Source of the DNA: Anaerolineae bacterium
GTDB taxonomy: Bacteria > Chloroflexota > Anaerolineae > JAADDB01
Assembly (NCBI GenBank): GCA_015489285.1
Contig: WGAA01000070.1
Location: forward strand, 1-6,543
Direction of reading: 5' to 3'
Length of the DNA stretch: 6,543 nt
In this document: positions 5,624 through 6,543 of the stretch, one piece after another
Layout of the letters: each line of letters starts with the position of its first letter
How positions within the stretch are numbered: the stretch's first letter is position 1
The notes under the pieces: model-generated
The model's input: the letters and a program-made list of their open reading frames with translations, nothing else
What the model was told of the DNA's origin: nothing
Database searches by the model: none
Position numbers and translations under genes: made by a program

Positions 5624-5670
5624 AGGAGAAGAAGGTGCTTCACTTCATATAATACGCACCTCCTTCTCCT
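5624..5670 (-). other. Long hairpin with Shine-Dalgarno-like stem and ATG-AAG-TGA in the loop
   Basis: Arms 5624-5638 and 5656-5670 pair over 15 positions: one mismatch as DNA, a G-U pair in the minus-strand RNA. The loop is 17 nt. The minus-strand 5' arm contains AAGGAGGTG, and 10 nt after GGAGG the loop carries ATG AAG TGA (5640-5648), a two-codon reading frame. Translation of it is speculative. Confidence 0.55.
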
Positions 5671-5713
5671 GTGCTTGACGCCTAACTGACGGTTACCCTA
5701 CGATTACCTGACG
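5670..5713 (+). repeat. Degenerate 11-bp periodic repeat
   Basis: Four consecutive units read TGTGCTTGACG, CCTAACTGACG, GTTACCCTACG and ATTACCTGACG, consensus NTTACCTGACG. T at position 3 and ACG at positions 9-11 are invariant. The period of about one DNA turn would place a bound motif on the same helix face. It lies 30 bp beyond the stop of the 93-residue gene. Confidence 0.5.
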
Positions 5714-5743
5714 GCTATAGGGATACCGCGGCTGTCCCGCTGC

Positions 5744-6025
5744 TCACTTCTTTTCCACCACGCGAAACACAATGCGTCCACGCTTGCGGATGAACTCCAG
5801 TTCCAGTCCCAACTCCTCGGCCGCCTTCTTGAGACGATTCTTCACCGTCAGCCGGTTTTCCTCCGGATCGAGCACGATCTCACCGCCCTCTCCGGGTGCT
5901 AAATTCTGCAAGAAGGCCTTAAACTCCTCGATGGCCTTTCGCCGGGCCAGCGTACGAGGAGAAGGTTGTCGTCGCATTTTCATCGCTTCGAGTTCCTCTG
6001 CGCTCAGCTTTTTCATTTGTGCCAT
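5744..6025 (-). CDS. Small conserved-looking protein of unknown function (93 aa)
   Basis: I do not recognise a named family. The protein is highly charged, with no signal peptide or membrane segment. Visible parts: a charged N-terminal helix (LSAEELEAMKMRR, 7-19), a second helix (RKAIEEFKAFLQNL, 29-42), a short loop with LAPGEGGEIVLDPEENR (42-58), a Lys/Arg-rich helix VKNRLKKAAEELG (61-73), then strands LELEFIRKRGRIVFRVVEKK (74-93). This C-terminal helix-plus-hairpin resembles small uncharacterised bacterial proteins I have seen, from memory only; nucleic-acid binding would suit the charge but is a guess. GGGAGG at 6034-6039, 8 nt upstream, supports the ATG at 6025; an in-frame TTG at 6070 would add 15 residues and run through that Shine-Dalgarno. 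Two candidate minus-strand promoters lie upstream. It is divergent from mutS2, and gdh lies downstream beyond the structured region. Confidence 0.82.
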   Translation of the reverse strand: MAQMKKLSAEELEAMKMRRQPSPRTLARRKAIEEFKAFLQNLAPGEGGEIVLDPEENRLTVKNRLKKAAEELGLELEFIRKRGRIVFRVVEKK

Positions 6026-6058
6026 GATTCCGTCCTCCCGGTTCTTTATGGTTTTTCT

Positions 6059-6084
6059 CCGCTCCGGCAAAAATACCGGAGTGG
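6059..6084. other. Hairpin in the 5' leader of the small gene
   Basis: CTCCGG (6062-6067) pairs with CCGGAG (6076-6081) around an 8-nt A-rich loop, and the flanks extend the stem to about nine pairs. It lies between the proximal promoter and the Shine-Dalgarno of the 93-residue gene, leaving the ribosome site free. Confidence 0.5.
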
Positions 6085-6095
6085 GGGTACTTCAT

Positions 6096-6104
6096 ACTAT
6101 ATCA
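6096..6104 (-). promoter_or_regulatory. Proximal extended -10 promoter of the small gene
   Basis: The minus strand reads TGATATAGT, an extended -10 (TGn plus TATAGT). No good -35 is visible. The start would be near 6089, giving a leader of about 64 nt to the ATG at 6025. Confidence 0.5.
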
Positions 6105-6137
6105 CAACTTCCGGTACGACGTCCCCCATTCGGGGTT

Positions 6138-6166
6138 ATTCTACACATTATGCGCTCCCCTGTCAA
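6138..6166 (-). promoter_or_regulatory. Distal sigma70 promoter of the small gene
   Basis: TTGACA (6161-6166) is followed after exactly 17 bp by TAGAAT (6138-6143) on the minus strand. Transcription would begin near 6131, about 105 nt before the ATG at 6025. A CCCC-GAAT-GGGG mini-hairpin overlaps the predicted start. Confidence 0.72.
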
Positions 6167-6203
6167 TTCGACGCAGCCCGCGGGAACGAAATCGGGAGGG
6201 AGG

Positions 6204-6238
6204 AGATCGGGGATTGGCGATTAGGCATGGGATATCGA
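6204..6238 (+). repeat. Degenerate heptamer stretch
   Basis: Successive 7-bp steps read GAGATCG, GGGATTG, GCGATTA, GGCATGG, GATATCG. The first three and the fifth share GAT or ATT words at similar positions, and GTATCGAG follows. It looks like a decayed array; the family is less clear than at 2767-3045. Confidence 0.4.
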
Positions 6239-6408
6239 GGTATCGAGCATTGAATACTGGAGAAACGGGGGACGGAATAAAAACAGGGGAAGCGAATAAC
6301 CGGGCAAAGTCCCCGGAAAGGGCATGGCCGAACGGGCCCCTTAATTGGGAAAACCTCCCGACTCGTGGTATCCTCCCCCAGGGTTATATTTTGAGAAATG
6401 CGGTAGGG

Positions 6409-6543
6409 ATGATGCACGAACGCACGGCTAAAGGGTTGGAATGGCATACCATCCGGGAGAACCTGGCGCGGTACACGTCCTTTTCCGCGGGCCGCGACCT
6501 GGCCCTGCGCCTGGAACCGGTGATGAACTTGCAGGACGTACGA
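6409..6543 (+). CDS. mutS2: MutS2 N-terminus (3' end beyond window)
   Basis: The last 45 codons match the start of MutS2, an ATPase of the MutS superfamily with a C-terminal Smr domain, linked to suppression of homologous recombination and, in Bacillus, to splitting collided ribosomes. Seen: the N-terminal helix pattern KGLEWHTIRENLARYTSFSA (8-27), then GRDLALRLEP (28-37) and NLQDVR (40-45), the typical MutS2 opening. The ATPase, endonuclease and Smr parts lie beyond the window. Start is uncertain: ATG codons at 6409 and 6412 are adjacent and in frame, but GGTAGGG (6402-6408) is too close for either to be ideal, and an in-frame TTG at 6391 has AGGG 7 nt upstream. An initiator at 6412 is equally possible. 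Confidence 0.82.
   Translation, partial: MMHERTAKGLEWHTIRENLARYTSFSAGRDLALRLEPVMNLQDVR

Larger units (their letters stand above)
5398..5743 (-). other. Highly structured non-coding region, candidate leader or small RNA
   Basis: These 346 bp between the small gene and the gdh-side terminator have no plausible coding frame. In minus-strand order they hold an 11-bp periodic repeat (5670-5713), a 15-bp-arm hairpin (5624-5670), a 12-bp-stem hairpin (5581-5612), a hairpin at 5524-5553, two mutually exclusive hairpins sharing CCGG (5482-5511) and a hairpin at 5419-5442; a terminator follows directly. No tRNA, T-box or other known motif was recognised. No strong minus-strand promoter is visible inside; the best -10-like words (TATTAT at 5649-5654, TAATAT near 5518-5523) lack -35 partners. 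Confidence 0.5.
6105..6408. other. Divergent intergenic region between the small gene and mutS2
   Basis: Non-coding. It holds the distal promoter of the small gene, a degenerate heptamer stretch (6204-6238) and a CCGGG/CCCGG hairpin (6300-6316). A clear plus-strand promoter for mutS2 was not found. Weak candidates are TTGGGA (6345-6350) with TATCCT (6369-6374), and TATATT (6385-6390) with no -35. Confidence 0.6.

Noticed and set aside
5136..5678. Plus-strand frame across the gdh start and structured region (180 codons)
   Set aside because: It has no Shine-Dalgarno or domain and runs through several hairpins and a terminator on the other strand.
5675..5704. Plus-strand promoter TTGACG with TACGAT
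   Set aside because: Spacing is 18 bp, the -10 is weak, no plus-strand gene follows, and the words belong to the 11-bp repeat.
6163..6447. Minus-strand frame upstream of the small gene (94 codons)
   Set aside because: It overlaps the start of mutS2 and a degenerate repeat, and has no ribosome site or recognisable fold.

Overview
The window is GC-rich bacterial chromosome carrying six protein genes and several well-marked non-coding stretches. No gene fixes the taxon. The fused SecD-SecF translocase, the UPF0175/DUF3368 toxin-antitoxin pair, a MutS2 start, near-perfect Shine-Dalgarno sites and 7-bp tandem repeats would fit Chloroflexota or a similar deep-branching group; this is an inference from the overall look, not a proof.

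Layout. 1-1634 (minus) is a fused secDF gene whose 3' end lies outside the window; it has a near-consensus sigma70 promoter at 1736-1764. Divergent from it, 1899-2638 (plus) is a two-gene module: a UPF0175 antitoxin-like protein overlapping by 4 bp a DUF3368 PIN-like protein, with a perfect extended -10 box and a possible operator. 2639-3032 is a convergent intergenic region packed with 7-bp tandem repeats. 3033-5227 (minus) is a gdh-phosphatase pair: glutamate dehydrogenase, then an inositol-monophosphatase/CysQ-like phosphatase, separated by 74 bp holding an 11-bp-stem hairpin. 5228-5743 is the gdh leader and upstream non-coding region, with a series of strong hairpins and an intrinsic terminator about 125 nt before the gdh start. 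5744-6025 (minus) is a 93-residue protein of unknown function with two candidate promoters. 6409-6543 (plus) is the start of mutS2, cut by the window edge.

How the genes relate. SecDF (protein export), glutamate dehydrogenase (nitrogen/carbon balance), the phosphatase (phosphorylated small molecules) and MutS2 (recombination or ribosome rescue) are housekeeping genes with no evident shared pathway. The toxin-antitoxin pair is an accessory insert with visibly less GC-biased codon use than its neighbours.

Most interesting signals. (1) The heptamer arrays in the convergent region share the form TNACGNN. Because 7 is one more than a multiple of three, their embedded TAA/TGA words put stops in all three frames. 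Three arrays carry these stops on the plus strand, downstream of the toxin gene, and the fourth on the minus strand, where it supplies the phosphatase's own stop codon. (2) The densely structured region ending in a terminator ahead of gdh could be an uncharacterised regulatory leader or small RNA. All structures were found by eye, with no folding energies or database searches.
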